Shown here: positions 47,706-59,561 of the stretch, one piece after another | Layout: every line of letters starts with the position of its first letter | Position numbering within the stretch: position 1 is the stretch's first letter | From: Ptiloglossa arizonensis | Taxonomy: Eukaryota; Arthropoda; Insecta; Hymenoptera; Colletidae | Length of the DNA: 64,000 nt | Assembly: GCF_051014685.1 (NCBI RefSeq) | Contig: NC_135051.1 | Span: 10,931,557 to 10,995,556, forward strand | Direction of reading: 5' to 3' | The notes under the pieces: model-generated | Told to the model about the DNA's origin: nothing | The model's database searches: none | Seen by the model: only the letters and a program-made list of their open reading frames with translations | Translations under genes and position numbers: made by a program

Positions 47706-48304
47706 ACCTTTAGATACTTACGTGCACTTTTCACATTCTTAGGAAGAGTAAACCACGATCCCAATGTTTGACCATCCAATTCTGTTCCCTTTCGTCCCCC
47801 GTATCGATGCGATAGTCGCTTGTCGTATGTCACATTCTCTAATATGGTTTGATTCAAGATGATCAATTTCAAACGTAAGGTCTCTTAAATACGAGAACGC
47901 ACGAGCGACGCATGCAATACAGCACGCGTAGTCCCAGCAACAATGGGATTTCCTTTCAAAGAGCTTGCACGAGCGAGGCAATTCGGCTACGCGCACATAC
48001 CAGGGAACTAGCATCACACGAGCACGTGGAAGAATCTATTCACCGCATACCGGCATCCGCTTTTCGATGAGTGATTCCATTATTTTGCATGCTCATTAGA
48101 GATAACAAATTTACCTGGTTTTTCTGATACCGATAATTCGGCAAAATTCTCGTTAAATTCCGATTTACCGTTCAGTTTTTGATATTTGTTTTTTATTTTA
48201 CAAAAATTACCAACATTGAGTATAAAAAATATTAAATAGGATTATCTCAGTAACAATTGATCGCCGTCTAGTTGTTGAACAGTTTCTCAAATTTTTAGCC
48301 AAAA
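47706..48304. other. Spacer of the inverted duplication, GC-richer
   Basis: About 600 bp, GC-richer in 47740-48060, with a 92-codon minus frame (47739-48017) of no recognised family. Words such as CACGAGCGACGCATGC and CACGAGCGAGGC recur. It could be the cargo of a foldback-type element or ordinary host DNA captured between two inverted copies. Confidence 0.4.
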
Positions 48305-48504
48305 AGTCTGATGTCACGTGTCGATAGATAAATCAAAAGAGTTTGAAAGTTTGGAAATTTATCTACTGTAATCGTAGTTATATTTCCAATGATTAAATTT
48401 TAATGATTTATTTCTATAGGAGTTTTAACCCCTATTGTAGGCGTCTATGAATAGAAAAGAAATTGAACGTGTGTGAAACAAAAAATGGCATAAGAATTTA
48501 TCAT
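48305..48504 (-). repeat. Right arm of a 200-bp inverted duplication
   Basis: Inverse of 47506-47705. If transcribed across, the two arms could pair into a long hairpin RNA. Confidence 0.95.
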
Positions 48505-48509
48505 CGAAA

Positions 48510-49475
48510 GGTTCTGTCTTATCGTTTCGATATTTGCTATAAACCCATTCTGAACGTTTGCGACTTCTCCATTGAAAAAATAAGAAGCACTGCATATTGT
48601 GAAATTGATGAAAGCAAATGCGTGTAACGTAAGTACGGTGGAAAAAAAGGAGAACGAAGAAGCCAGAAGGGAAAGAACGATATAAAACTTCAAAACCCTA
48701 AGGTATTCGTATTTATTTTTTACCATAAATTTTTGAATAACCTGTTTTCTTTATTCGCAATAATTATTATAATTTGTAATTAATTGGTTAATTATAATTA
48801 TAATTCACAATTTCAGATAATCTGAAATTTTGCAGAATGAAATTACATGTAAATTGTATCACAATACTGTTTTCCATTGGTACTCAAAAAAATTCTTTCT
48901 CTTTTATTAATACACAATAACTAATTTTTGTGGCATATACTTTATTTCTGTGAAAAGTCAAATTTTGTGGAACATATCAGTTGTATTATCTTCAGTCAAC
49001 ATGGATTGAAAAATGCACGTTAAATTTTTTTTAATTCAACTAGAAGATTATTCTATCCTAATTTTCTTTCAATGTCTATAAAAGTTGTTCTTTATGTTTC
49101 TATTCGTTTCCAGATACGTGTTACAGAATTGCATATTTTTTAATATTTCTGATTCTGTTGAAATCATTTAATATGCATCTTTTATTTACTGAAGCAAAAT
49201 GTATCACTTATTGTCATATAAAATTATGGTACAATAATAATTATTGTAGAATTTCTATTTAAAGATCAAGATGTACATATCCGAAATATTTATACAACAC
49301 CAACACACAACACATAACACACATAACCCACAGAACTTGAGTAATAAACAACGATATCCCGAGTAGACAAAATTTCTCGAAGTACTTCGCAATTAACCAC
49401 ACCCTACGATACACTAGACTCAACGTCCTCTTTCTAGAAACACTATTACAACAGTAACCATCCTTCAGGGCCACG
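48510..49475. other. AT-rich non-coding DNA
   Basis: A short palindrome AATTTCAGATAATCTGAAATT lies at about 48809-48829. No gene recognised. Confidence 0.45.
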
Positions 49476-49479
49476 ACCC

Positions 49480-49735
49480 TTTTTATACCTCAGAATTTGG
49501 GGCTTCTTATGTCATGCTTCTTGGGGATGTCGAAGACATAAACTGTCTATACTGTCTAGCTCAGGTGGTTGTCAGACGACAATCAGACGATGGGTCTCTA
49601 TTGGGTCCGTGTCGCGGGAAATTTCTCAGTCCTACCAGCTTACGACCAGTTATGACCCCTCTCTCTCTCTCTCTCTTTGAAAACCGATCTACGAAACACC
49701 CACCTTCAACTTGCTCCACAAACTAAACCACAAAC
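49480..49735. other. GC-richer block with (CT)n tract
   Basis: Mixed-composition DNA ending in a (CT)n run of about nine units near 49659-49677. The sequence just before it (CACGACCCTTTTTATACC) has a TATA-like look, and the block could be a fragment of an LTR or a promoter. I cannot decide. Confidence 0.25.
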
Positions 49736-49739
49736 ACTT

Positions 49740-50255
49740 GTTACTAAAGACGATCAAGTACAACTCATTTTACAATAGTAAAAGGACCTTTTTAGAGGAA
49801 GAAGTAGAGGGGTACTTGATAGGATTCCTAAAGGAATATGTTTCATACCTCAGGTAGCTGACACAGGTAACGATATAGTTCAAACGCTGCGATGCATAAG
49901 AACCTTGATGGACCTTGATTTAATTAAAATCGAATAAAAATTAATTTTTGTGGAATTTGTGTTTTACTGAAAACAATATCAAAATTGTTGATTTAATGTA
50001 AGTTACACATTTCATTTTGATGTATATGATTAAATTATTCAAACTGTTTTTCATTAAACGTTGTCAGTTACCTATAATCTTAACATTATTTTTTCCGCTA
50101 AAAATAGCATCCATTTTGTACTCCAAATTTGACATTATATTTCTCACAAATTATGAGACATTTCTCAAAAATTTTTATTCGTTTCTGTACGTCAACTATC
50201 TTACTATGGAACTGCGTTAAAAAATTCGTTTCTTAACGTTGAAAAAATTGGCCTT
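49740..50255. other. AT-rich non-coding DNA
   Basis: No feature recognised. Confidence 0.45.
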
Positions 50256-50259
50256 TTTT

Positions 50260-50537
50260 CGCCTTCGAACAACTGTGCGCCGCAGCCACAGTGTGGTACT
50301 ACCGCCCAGGTGAAGGTGGCACCCCATCGCACAAATGGGCACTTCGTCGCCTTGACAAGAACGTCCTGATGGCAGTCGCTCTCACGGTAATCTGACTGCA
50401 GCAGGAGGCGGTGGCTCGACTCAAGCGCATCGTTGCGAGTATTTGCGACGTCGCGATGTCTCGGGTCGGGTGGGGATATCCTCGCCGGACGGTGTACTGG
50501 CGGTCGAGCACAATCGCGGAGCTGAGAGCTGCGAAAG
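50260..50537. other. Strongly GC-rich block of unknown origin
   Basis: One of the most GC-rich parts of the window (for example GCCGCAGCCACAGTGTGG, GTCGCGATGTCTCGGGTCGG). Minus-strand frames of 64-70 codons are open but Arg/Ser/Thr-rich and unrecognised. It directly abuts the 107-bp tandem repeat and the dispersed repeat at 50755, so it may be part of a larger retroelement. Confidence 0.3.
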
Positions 50538-50740
50538 TCTGAACTTTACAATGGTAAAAATGGCATGCATCAAAAAACTGTTTACAACACCATAAAAGGC
50601 ATCAAATTGTAACAAACTTTGAGTTATTCTAAATGTACATTAGGTCTGAACTTTACAATGGTAAAAATGACACGCACCAAAAACTATTTGCAACATCGTA
50701 AAAGGCATTAAATTTTATCAAACTTTGAGTTATTCCAAAC
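50538..50740. repeat. 107-bp tandem repeat, about 1.9 copies
   Basis: TCTGAACTTTACAATGGTAA begins at 50538 and again at 50645. Copies differ by scattered changes. Part of the unit (AATAACTCAAAGTTTG on the minus strand) is also present just past the end of the related repeat at 60.7 kb, so the array belongs to that dispersed family. Confidence 0.85.
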
Positions 50741-50754
50741 TTGAGTTATTCCAT

Positions 50755-51000
50755 AGCTTACCGCTGACTTGAAGTCCTGTGGCAGGAATGCCAGAAAGTG
50801 GAAGGGGTACATCTATACTCTCGTACACGTTCAACTATAGTTCGCTATTCGTCGCGGCAGTTACAGATCCATGTGGACTGAATGACGAAGATGATAGCAA
50901 AATGGTGAAGGATAATGAGACACAGGTGTCAGATAGAGTCCCATTGGCGTAGATGCAACATATTACTATTATGCAATAGATTTATTATATCTAAAATAGG
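50755..51000 (-). repeat. Dispersed repeat family A, copy 1
   Basis: Read on the minus strand it matches 58.4-58.6 kb and 60.4-60.7 kb. Shared words include AATAGTAATATGTTG, CATCTACGCCAATG, CAGTCCACATG, GACGAATAGCGAACT and GGACTTCAAGTCAGCGG. It has no coding capacity. Its final body (CTTCAAGTCAGCGG) is also shared with the SINE-like repeats at 57.7 and 59.6 kb. It is probably a non-autonomous retroelement. Confidence 0.75.
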
Positions 51001-51004
51001 ATAT

Positions 51005-53780
51005 ATTAATATCAATATATTTGACATATGAACCTTTCGAAAGCTAAACTGATCAATTCTATAAAATAAGAAGTAGAAAAATTTGTTGTTATAAATATTA
51101 CTTTGACATTATTTCCTAAAATTTAGCATGTATTAAGAAATTAATTGAAAATAGAGTCGATCGGTTTAATTTATAAGAAGAGTTGTATGTAAATAAACGA
51201 ATATGATGCGGAAAACTGATACAGAAATATGTATCATCTAGATGAGTGTTTTTCAAAGGAAAAGGTGCGATCTCTAAAGGGGAGATGTTTCGTTAATAAA
51301 GACAAGATAATTATATTTTAGAGTGATTTTGTTAAATAAATTGTTCAAAATACTGTACACTTTTGTTACAGGTAGAGGTATACTCATTATATACAATCGT
51401 TTAACTGTACGTATATTTGACAATATTTTAAAGTTGTTTTCTTCGATAACAGAAGGTTACGCAACAAAAATTCATTCTACTCTTTTGGTTTGTTTGTGGA
51501 GTCATCCCTATTATATTATTAATACTAGACATTCTTTATGTTGACCATTTTCCATTGATCATTACTAACTGAAATTTACTTTTAATCGTATTATACGGAA
51601 TGCATAACACGTATGAATCAAGAAAACATTAAAAAATTTGTTTAAATTGAAAAGGTGTGAATTACCTGCTCTTGTTATTTAAAAATGTTGACACACGTGT
51701 TTCTCGATTATAATTTGTAATACATAATACATTCTGATGTGTATAAAACAGAAATTATTCAAGAATGAAGGGTTCTGCTTTTAGTAAATTTAATAAAAAT
51801 GATATAATAGAAAATCAAATTTAAGTGGAAAAAATGCAGACATATTACACCGATAAATATGTGACTGAATATATATATATATATGTGAATTAAGGTAGTC
51901 GAAATTATAATAATGAATGCCTAAATTATATTAATTTAGAAATGTTATAAATAGTATATGATTTGAAATTGGTGGAAGGAAATATGTTTATGGTACATAT
52001 TTCTATTTTAGCTGATACAAGAAGTTGTTCAGAATTCCTCAATGTTATCACATAAATTATATTTCTAAGAAAAACATGATATAGAGCAACAGCTTCAAAC
52101 TGTCCAGGTAAGAAATATTGAAGATTTCGCTCTCGCGTAACTTTAATGGCCTGCGTTTCGAGTTCGCTGGAACAGCAAATCCTGCAAATTTGTTTGATAG
52201 AAATATACGAACACAGCAGAGAAACGAGTGAAGTTCATTCAACCTAAAAGTGGAAACTGACATCAATGAGGGAAAGGACCAATTCTGCGGAATGACGTGA
52301 CGATTATCATAAAAGAGACCATTACGGTACTCGGTTGTTAAAATTTTGCTAAACCATGTCAGCGTCTACAATACGCTTCTGTTACCGATTTTCCGAGCAG
52401 ACGAACATAGAGATTTTCGTGCATTATTTTACTCCGTGGTACCACTAAATGTCCAATAATGTTAACAGTCTGCGGTACGCGAGGAAACTGTTCAATTTTT
52501 AAAGGAATTTCTCGAGCTATATAAAACTCGGGTTGAGTACTTCAATTAAGTTAACGATGAAAGCAGAGAAATACAAGAATCAGAAATACAAACGATGGAA
52601 TTACAACGTTTCCAGAGTTATGAAAATTGCATTATCCTTTTTAGAATGGCATTAAATTACTTTTTAAACTTTAATGTATTTTGTGTACTTATCGCGAATT
52701 ATGTATGAAAATGTTTCATATCGCAAATATACGCGTTGTGGAACGAGCCACTCATAATTTTCTATTACCAATGTTTCGCTATTCAAAACAAGTGGTTGAT
52801 CAAACTTTTTTATAATTATAAAAATGAGTCGAATATTATGGAACGACCATCCATTTTGCATGGAATAGAATACTTTGTTACTATTAGTAGTTTGTGAAGC
52901 AATCTTCGAAACTGTTACGTTCTATATATGTCACAAGATAAGAAAATCTTAAGTAATTGATCATTTAAAGGAGCTCTAAACATCATTCGTTTAAAAAAGT
53001 CCACTCGAACGTACATGTTAAAAATTATGCGTAAATGTATTAAAATCAATGACAATGAATTACAACTTTAAAATTAAAATACTTCCTAAACTAATAACCT
53101 TTCAACATAATCGCCCATACGTTCTAAATCATTCATTGAATAAAGAGATGTGTCAATTAATATATTAAAGAGTATGGAGTTCTATTTAAAAAAATAATGT
53201 TGATCTTTATATTTCCTGTATAGCTCAATCTATAAAAAAATTATTCTCATCGGTTTGTCTCCTTTGAAATCATTTAACTTCTGTTTAAAATATTTTTCGA
53301 ATCGCTACTTCTGCTTGCTTCTAAGAATTATTCCAAATACGCATGAATTATTCGTAGTTAACAACTCTAAAATATAAATACGTCATAATTATTTTTGTTA
53401 TAAACGTATACATTATTTTTTATTATATTATTTTCATTAAAGTGGCGTTTTAACCGTGGCATTCTTTTTCACCTGACTATGTAAATTCAAAACAAATATT
53501 CTTGAAAATATTGTTGTTTAATTTGTTTAAATTTTGTAAACATTACATTCTTCTTCTTCTATTTGTAATGTTTTATTATTCAAACAAAATTATCAGGTTA
53601 TTATAATGTTTATTGAAAAAGCTACTTATAAAGTTTAACTAATTTATAAAGCAATAGTAAGTGATGTAATTTAAAAAATTTAATTTATATACATAACACA
53701 CTATTCAGCGTAACTTTATACATAGCACAAAACGAACTACTTATTTCAATTTACTTTTAAAATTGTTTTTGTCAAAGAAA
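51005..53780. other. AT-rich non-coding DNA
   Basis: A (TA)n tract lies at about 51871-51884. A mixed-composition patch at 52100-52500 may be a conserved element. No gene recognised. Confidence 0.45.
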
Positions 53781-53784
53781 GAAG

Positions 53785-54060
53785 AAGGATCACAGAAACG
53801 GAAACTCAGCGGTCCTAACGATTGCTGCAGCCTCATGAGGCAACACTTATTGTCTCCGCAACAATATGTAAATATATTATTCGTTTTATCATTTCTAATA
53901 TATTAAAATATTTAACACGTTAAGCACCACGCCTGTTTTGTCTTCCTTACCGTTTAGGCCTCAGTAACCTTTACCGATATGCTGGCGATTGGCGGCTGAC
54001 GTCTGACGTCTGGCGGCTGGAGATCTATCTAAAGTTACTATGTATTGTGGGATCCGTTCG
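53785..54060. other. Mixed-composition patch with short direct repeats
   Basis: Contains GGCGGCTGACGTCTGACGTC and a further TGGCGGCTGG, giving a small direct-repeat cluster near 53990-54020. A 71-codon minus frame (53961-54176) crosses it without recognisable content. Confidence 0.3.
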
Positions 54061-54064
54061 ATGA

Positions 54065-54850
54065 GGGATACGTTCAAATATCTCGTCATAAACTGCAACA
54101 AGAAACTAGAAGAGTGTCCACGTTCGAAGATAATGTAAAAAATGCTACGAAGAAAGTGTAGCACGATTTGGACCACATATTACCAGAAAGTTGCGAAAGC
54201 AAGTTGTAACATTGTATGAAATCTGCGAAGAGCAGATTTGAAGAACACAACATTGTTGTGTATACCATGTTTTGATAGTTCTCGTTAAAATTCTTTACGG
54301 TAAATAATATTTAAGTACATTCTTTTATAATCTCCGAATTATTTAAAATTTGTTAGTAGAATAATATAACATTTTAAAATGTATATCGTCAGTCACCGGT
54401 GACAGACATGACGCTAAAGAAACTTGAGTTTTTCGAAATACTGGTAAAAACCAAGGGGTTGAAATGTACATGTTTGTAGTATTCAGATAATAAAGTAAGA
54501 ATAGAAGAATACCAAACGTATGAAAATTAACGTTAAGTTAAAATTCAGTTGAAAGCAACCGATTATTTATATTCAATGTAAACACAATAACGTATTAATT
54601 ATCGCGTAACTATTGCCAAAATAATTATAGATCGTTAATACACGACATCGTTCGCCGGACTATAAGAAACTCGTTCGTAGAATTTTCATAGGCATTTTCG
54701 TAGACAAGAGAATTCGAGGTTTAACAGTAGCTCGTTGAAAAAGCTGGGTCAACGTCACTAACGCGGTGCCATTTCCCCAGCCGGTAGCGTTATTTATTGT
54801 TCGGCTCGATGAATGTCATTTAAAATTTCGATATAAATTAATTTAAGGGG
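54065..54850. other. AT-rich non-coding DNA
   Basis: No feature recognised. Confidence 0.45.
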
Positions 54851-54859
54851 GTAAAGGGG

Positions 54860-54945
54860 TTTCCTGGGTAGCGCAGTGGGACGGTGTGTAATGGCTCGGA
54901 AAATGAAGTTCTTGTAGCCCGGCTGAGAGAGAATCTCACCCCGTC
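54860..54945 (+). ncRNA. tRNA-like pol III promoter fragment (SINE head candidate)
   Basis: GGGTAGCGCAGTGGGAC near 54865 fits the tRNA A-box consensus. GAGAGAATCTCACC near 54927 resembles a degraded B-box with the typical AATCTCACC ending. The spacing of about 60 bases is plausible for a tRNA-derived SINE head. I cannot fold a full cloverleaf, so this is not called a tRNA gene. Confidence 0.3.
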
Positions 54946-54949
54946 TATT

Positions 54950-55440
54950 TCACTCTTCCGCTGTTACCCTTAGTCTCTTCCGCCGCTGCGGCCAGGCGAC
55001 CCTCCAGCTACCGTTCCTCTTCTCTTCAGAATTCCCTTCTTCGGTGTTCGGGTTTCTCTTCTATCGCCACTTCCGAGATCCTATCCCTACCCGGCCATTC
55101 GACTCTCTGCGTTCTTTCCTCGTTTCTCTTTGTCTTCCCTCTCCCGAGGAGACGCAACGTTGCCCGGTAAAGTATCCTTTCGTCTTTCCTCGTCTCTCCT
55201 CAATGCTCAGCCAGCCACTCCGCTTTGCTATTATCTTAAGTAAACAGGCTACCTGCGCGCTCCGGAATTCCAGATAAAGTCACATGTTATCAAAATCCCG
55301 AGGCTGCCTTCAGCGGCCCGCTACGTTTGCATCGCGCCAGTGGCACTCCTACGTTCTGACTCACTTTGCGAGGAAAACCCGCTCCCGTTAATTCCGTTAA
55401 GCCTTGCGTTAATACGAACTAAGAGACAGAAAGGGCGTAA
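54950..55440. other. Large GC-rich, pyrimidine-rich island
   Basis: About 500 bp of C/T-rich then GC-rich DNA (for example CCGCCGCTGCGGCCAGGCG). A 77-codon plus frame (55044-55277) is Phe/Ser/Pro-rich and unrecognised. It resembles the islands at 17.6 and 30.0 kb. Confidence 0.35.
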
Positions 55441-55444
55441 TCAA

Positions 55445-56180
55445 TTGCGAGCAAGATTTCAAAATCGATGATTATTTTTCATCCCGAACACATTACCTTT
55501 GAAAATAACCTGGAGAAGTGTAATACTCCGCTTTTGTAACGCTAAGTTTGATAATATTAAAATATATAATAATGCCAAATGTTGCGAAGTTAAGAATTTG
55601 CATTCAATTCTGTATTTCAAAAGGAATTTTTTCACCGAAACACAAAATGTGTACCTCGTACGAGAATTTACGAATGGCATTGAACTACATCAATACAAAA
55701 TCGATAAAAAATCAAAGTTATGCTCAATGTATTTTGACTATCGTGGTGTCGTGTATCGAGAGAACACCATCAGGATTATGATTAAACAATTTTGCATCGC
55801 AAAATAAATAAACATAGATTTTGCATCGCGATAATGGCTTTGCTTGCATTTCGATATATGTACGCAACTTTTTGAATAAACATTTGACAAATATATTCCT
55901 ACAAGCCTCTTGTTCACCATGCATCATCTTAACATCATCTAACTTTTACTGCTTACGAATTTGAATTGCGTTACTTTCGAGTCAGTAGAAGAGCTGAAAG
56001 AAAATTCGCTGTATGATTCGAAAGCAAATGAAACGATATTGTAGCTAATGGAGAGTACTAGGAATGTTATGATATTTTCCAGGCGCATTTTAAATTGACT
56101 TTATGTACTCTAATTTACTTTTTAGCCAGAACATCATTTTTGTCTTACATTTTTTCTTTTATTAATTCGATCCTAAAATA
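55445..56180. other. AT-rich non-coding DNA
   Basis: A 102-codon plus frame at 55499-55807 is Lys/Asn/Phe-rich with no domain. It overlaps two other frames, and I treat it as chance. Confidence 0.45.
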
Positions 56181-56282
56181 TACTAGGTTCTTCAATAAAT
56201 TTTGTCGTTCGATAAATCAGTATAATACTAGGTTGCTCAATAAGTTTTATCGAACGACAAAATTTATTGAACAACCTGTTAT
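56181..56282. mobile_element. Composite mariner-type MITE, copy 2
   Basis: The outer ends, 56181-56215 and 56248-56282, are inverted copies matching 32 of 35 bases around TTCAATAAATTTTGTCGTTC. Between them a further repeat, TACTAGGTTGCTCAATAAG, follows a CAGTATAA spacer. The internal order is the same as in the copy at 21988-22095. Confidence 0.8.
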
Positions 56283-56289
56283 CAATATA

Positions 56290-57715
56290 TGACGCCTTAT
56301 CGATTTAAATTCGTTAAAACTAAGGCTATTTGGGCGCAATATTCTTACTGATAAATGTTGTGAAAATAATTTCCAATTTGAAAAAGAAACAAAGCAATAA
56401 TAGCAGTGTATTTAGTTTATTAAGGATTTATAGATTTTGTTACATCTGCAATGATTATTATCTGAACCTCTGGAAAAGCTGTTGTATAGAAATGAAAATA
56501 TTTGAATACATTCTTTTACGAGAAATTCCTTTATGGGTTTATGTCGAGGAAAGCACTTTTTTATTTCAAATCCCAGAAAGTTAAATATAAACGATGCCGA
56601 ACTATTTGCGAAGTTTGTTGTATTAAAAGTTATCTCACTAATGAAAAATTTGAAGAATGGTGCAACAAAAGGAATGATCTGCTAGCTTAAATAGCTTTAA
56701 AATGTTAAATATTTTGTACATGAAAATAAATCTATTAAAAACATTTTAAACATACTTTACTATTTTTAAGAAAAATCATGTGGACGAATGAAAAAATGCA
56801 ATTACAAAGTGTCTGGTAGCTATTTATTTCTATTAATTTTTTCATTTGTATTTTCAATCTTTAAATTCTTTTCAAATCGTAAGATTACAAAGAAACAATG
56901 TTCACTGCATCTTGGGTAAAGGTGCGAATAAGTTAAAGCTGATCGAGTAAGCTTTATGATACTTGATCACTGCGAGTTGACGATTATAACAGGGACCATT
57001 TAGTGGCAAATATGATACAAAAAAGTCTTCCCCATTGAAAAATTGGAGAATAATTAACTACCAAGAAATTCATTCACATTTATTGTCACATATTATCATT
57101 CACATTATCATCTCAACAATAAAAGATGACCTTTACTATACTAATTTTTTTATATTCCCTTTATTATTTGTATTTATTTAAAGGAAAAGATATTCACAAA
57201 TATTTATTTAAATGTTCATAGCGTTTGATTTCCGTTACTTTAAACAGCATGTACTACAATAAACTTGGTGACATATACATAAGAGTTATGATTTTAACAA
57301 GTCTTTTGGGTGTTTATGTTTTAATTTTCTGACTGTGGGAGCATAACAATTTATTGTCAGTGGGTTTTTGTGGGTGTCGATTCTAGCTTTGTGCTTGTTC
57401 GTTAAAGGAATAATTTCTTCCTGTACAAAAAGAGCGTTTGTTGTGCGGAGAATTCTTGTTTGTACATATTTTTTGGATATGGATTATTGCCGCCATGCCC
57501 CAAAGCTGGATTCAGGTTCAGAACGATGGCTCATGGTGTGCTTCTTCTTCCAATAACCCTGCACAAGATAGTTTTTTTGTAATAATATACAAGACGTCGT
57601 ATCGCTGAGCTTCTAGAAGATTCGATAGCTAGAAATTCCACGAGCCGTTGAACATTCCAGAAACTTGAAATCTGGTTCAAACCGGATCCGATGCGTGCCG
57701 CGACCCTCCACACAA
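56290..57715. other. AT-rich non-coding DNA
   Basis: Plus frames at 56330-56690 and 57368-57556 are short and unrecognised. A mixed-composition patch at 57590-57715 precedes the SINE-like repeat. Confidence 0.4.
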
Positions 57716-57717
57716 AT

Positions 57718-57850
57718 GTATCGCCTTCCGCTGACTTGAAGTCTTGCGGGACGGCATAGGGACAAAGCGAAATCGGACCGCCTATCCCCACACGAGCCGC
57801 ACATTCTAAGCCTTAGCCACGGTTCCTACCATAGTATTAGGAATAGATTT
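57718..57850 (-). repeat. tRNA-derived SINE candidate, copy 1
   Basis: Read on the minus strand it starts AATCTATTCCTAATACTATG, then shows an A-box-like TGGCTAAGGCTTAGA and a B-box-like GGTCCGATTTC about 40 bases later. A body with GACTTCAAGTCAGCGG follows. It is homologous to 59562-59695, where the B-box is better preserved. Confidence 0.55.
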
Positions 57851-58010
57851 TGTGTCAAGGTCATCCGAAGATCATGATATATCAGATCGTTGAATTCGTC
57901 CTAACACGAATTATAATAACATATAGCAAGAACTCTGCAATGCGATTTAAAAAATGAAGATGACCTTGATTTTTTATACAAACAAATTTTGTTTGTCATT
58001 TTTTATATTG

Positions 58011-58600
58011 TAACCGACAAGAAACTGATTAACTTTTGTCTGAAACATTTTCTCATAAAACTATTGGAAGTGCCTGAAAAATCGTGACCACGTAACTTCT
58101 TTTAAAATTAAATTTGTATTAAATTATTTTTGTTTCTGACAAGAATTTTCCTTATTTCTGTTGGTAATTATATAACCAATGCTTTCCTAGCATATTGTAT
58201 AAAACTAGCAAACATTGTTGTCCTGTATTAGGTATAACTATTGTATAATAGCAATATGTTGTATCTACGCCAATCTTAATTTGTATTAAATTATTTTTGT
58301 TTCTGATAAGAATTTTCCTTATTTCTGTTGGTAATTATATAACCAATGCTTTCCTAGCATATTGTATAAAACTAGCAAACATTGTTGTCCTGTATTAGAT
58401 ATAACTATTGTATAATAGCAATATGTTGTATCTACGCCAATCTCACTACTTTCTTCGTCAGTGAATCCACATGTGTCTGTAACTGCAGCAACGAATAGCG
58501 AACTAGAATTGAATGTGTGCCTGACAATAGGTATACTCCTTTCACTTATCTCGCATTTCTGCCACGGGACTTCAAGTTAGCGGTAAAGAATACATATATA
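58011..58600 (+). repeat. Dispersed repeat family A, copy 2, with internal duplication
   Basis: It aligns in the same orientation with 60174-60690 and inversely with 50755-51000. The opening (AACCGACAAGAAACTG) leads into a 167-bp unit present twice (58111-58444), followed by a GC-richer body with AATCCACATGTGTCTGTAAC and GGGACTTCAAGTTAGCGG. There is no coding capacity. Confidence 0.8.
58111..58444 (+). repeat. 167-bp tandem duplication
   Basis: Units start AATTTGTATTAAATTATTTT at 58111 and 58278 and are nearly identical (for example GACAAG against GATAAG, AGGTATA against AGATATA). The related copy at 60.3-60.5 kb has only one unit, so the duplication is specific to this copy and recent. Confidence 0.95.
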
Positions 58601-58629
58601 TATAACGCTCAAACAAACCGAAACGATTA

Positions 58630-58960
58630 GTCATAATTCGCAACGGTTGAACCACGCGTCCGACTGTTTGCTTGATCGGATGCGTCGTCCAATTAAAAGT
58701 CTAAGTTTCCCTCTTCCGTGGAAAGAGTTGGAATTCGATATCGGTGACGCGCTGTCTGGCTGCTGCTCTACTCGGCAATCGCAAAGGACCACCAGAGAGA
58801 GCAGCAGTAAGTCAGTAAATCGATTCATCCCGCGGAACACTAAACACGCAAAATTGCCCGCGACGAATTCGGGCCACCGGCCAAACACCCGTTATCGGAA
58901 TAATTATTGTGCCCGCAAATTTAAAAGTTTCGTTCGAATCGAGCGAATTTGAAGCAGTCC
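58630..58960. other. GC-rich island with frames on both strands
   Basis: A 101-codon plus frame (58647-58952) and an 85-codon minus frame overlap. Neither has recognisable features. Composition is far from the flanks (GTGACGCGCTGTCTGGCTGC). It is a candidate conserved non-coding element or an exon of unknown gene. Confidence 0.3.
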
Positions 58961-58964
58961 CGTG

Positions 58965-59560
58965 TTTGAGTGCCCATTCAATTACGAATATACGATCTTT
59001 CCTCTGCTGCGTGTGACGTAATACATTACAATAAAGTCAAACATAGTCCATTTGCGAGTTTTAGCAGTAAAGTCTCACTGCCCATTCAATTATATTGACG
59101 TCCTGCTCTTTCCACTCTACCTGTTTAGAGGCGGACGAAACACCTATTCTTCAAATAGTTACAAATTCGACGATTTTCAACATTTTGTAAAATCCTTTCA
59201 GATATACTTAAACATCGCTAAAGACCTATAATATGTCCTAGTTTCAGCAAAATCCGTGGTGTTACTCCAAAATGGGTCGACCGCTAATATAGTCGAGCAA
59301 TGCTATTTCTGCTGAGTAAATTTTAACTCAGAAATTAGATCCTTCCACATACATAGACTATTTTGTATCAATTTGAGGATTTAAGGTTTTACGACAGAAT
59401 GATTTAATTTGTACAATCTCAGAAACTAATTTTCTCCAGTGATTAGTTCTAAAACCAAGTATCTGAACATCTCAATGCACGTCGAGTCCTGTGAGAACAA
59501 CGTACATTTTAATCATAATAAAGTTTGAATTTTATATGCATTCCAAGTATTCCTTAGCCA
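58965..59560. other. Non-coding DNA
   Basis: Moderately AT-rich. GCCCATTCAATTA occurs twice (about 58971 and 59081), with a shared CTTTCC nearby, a weak short direct repeat. No gene recognised. Confidence 0.4.
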
Positions 59561-59561
59561 T

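Noticed and set aside
55499..55807. 102-codon plus-strand frame
   Set aside because: Lys/Asn/Phe/Tyr-rich, as AT-rich chance sequence tends to be. It overlaps other frames and shows no splice context or family match.
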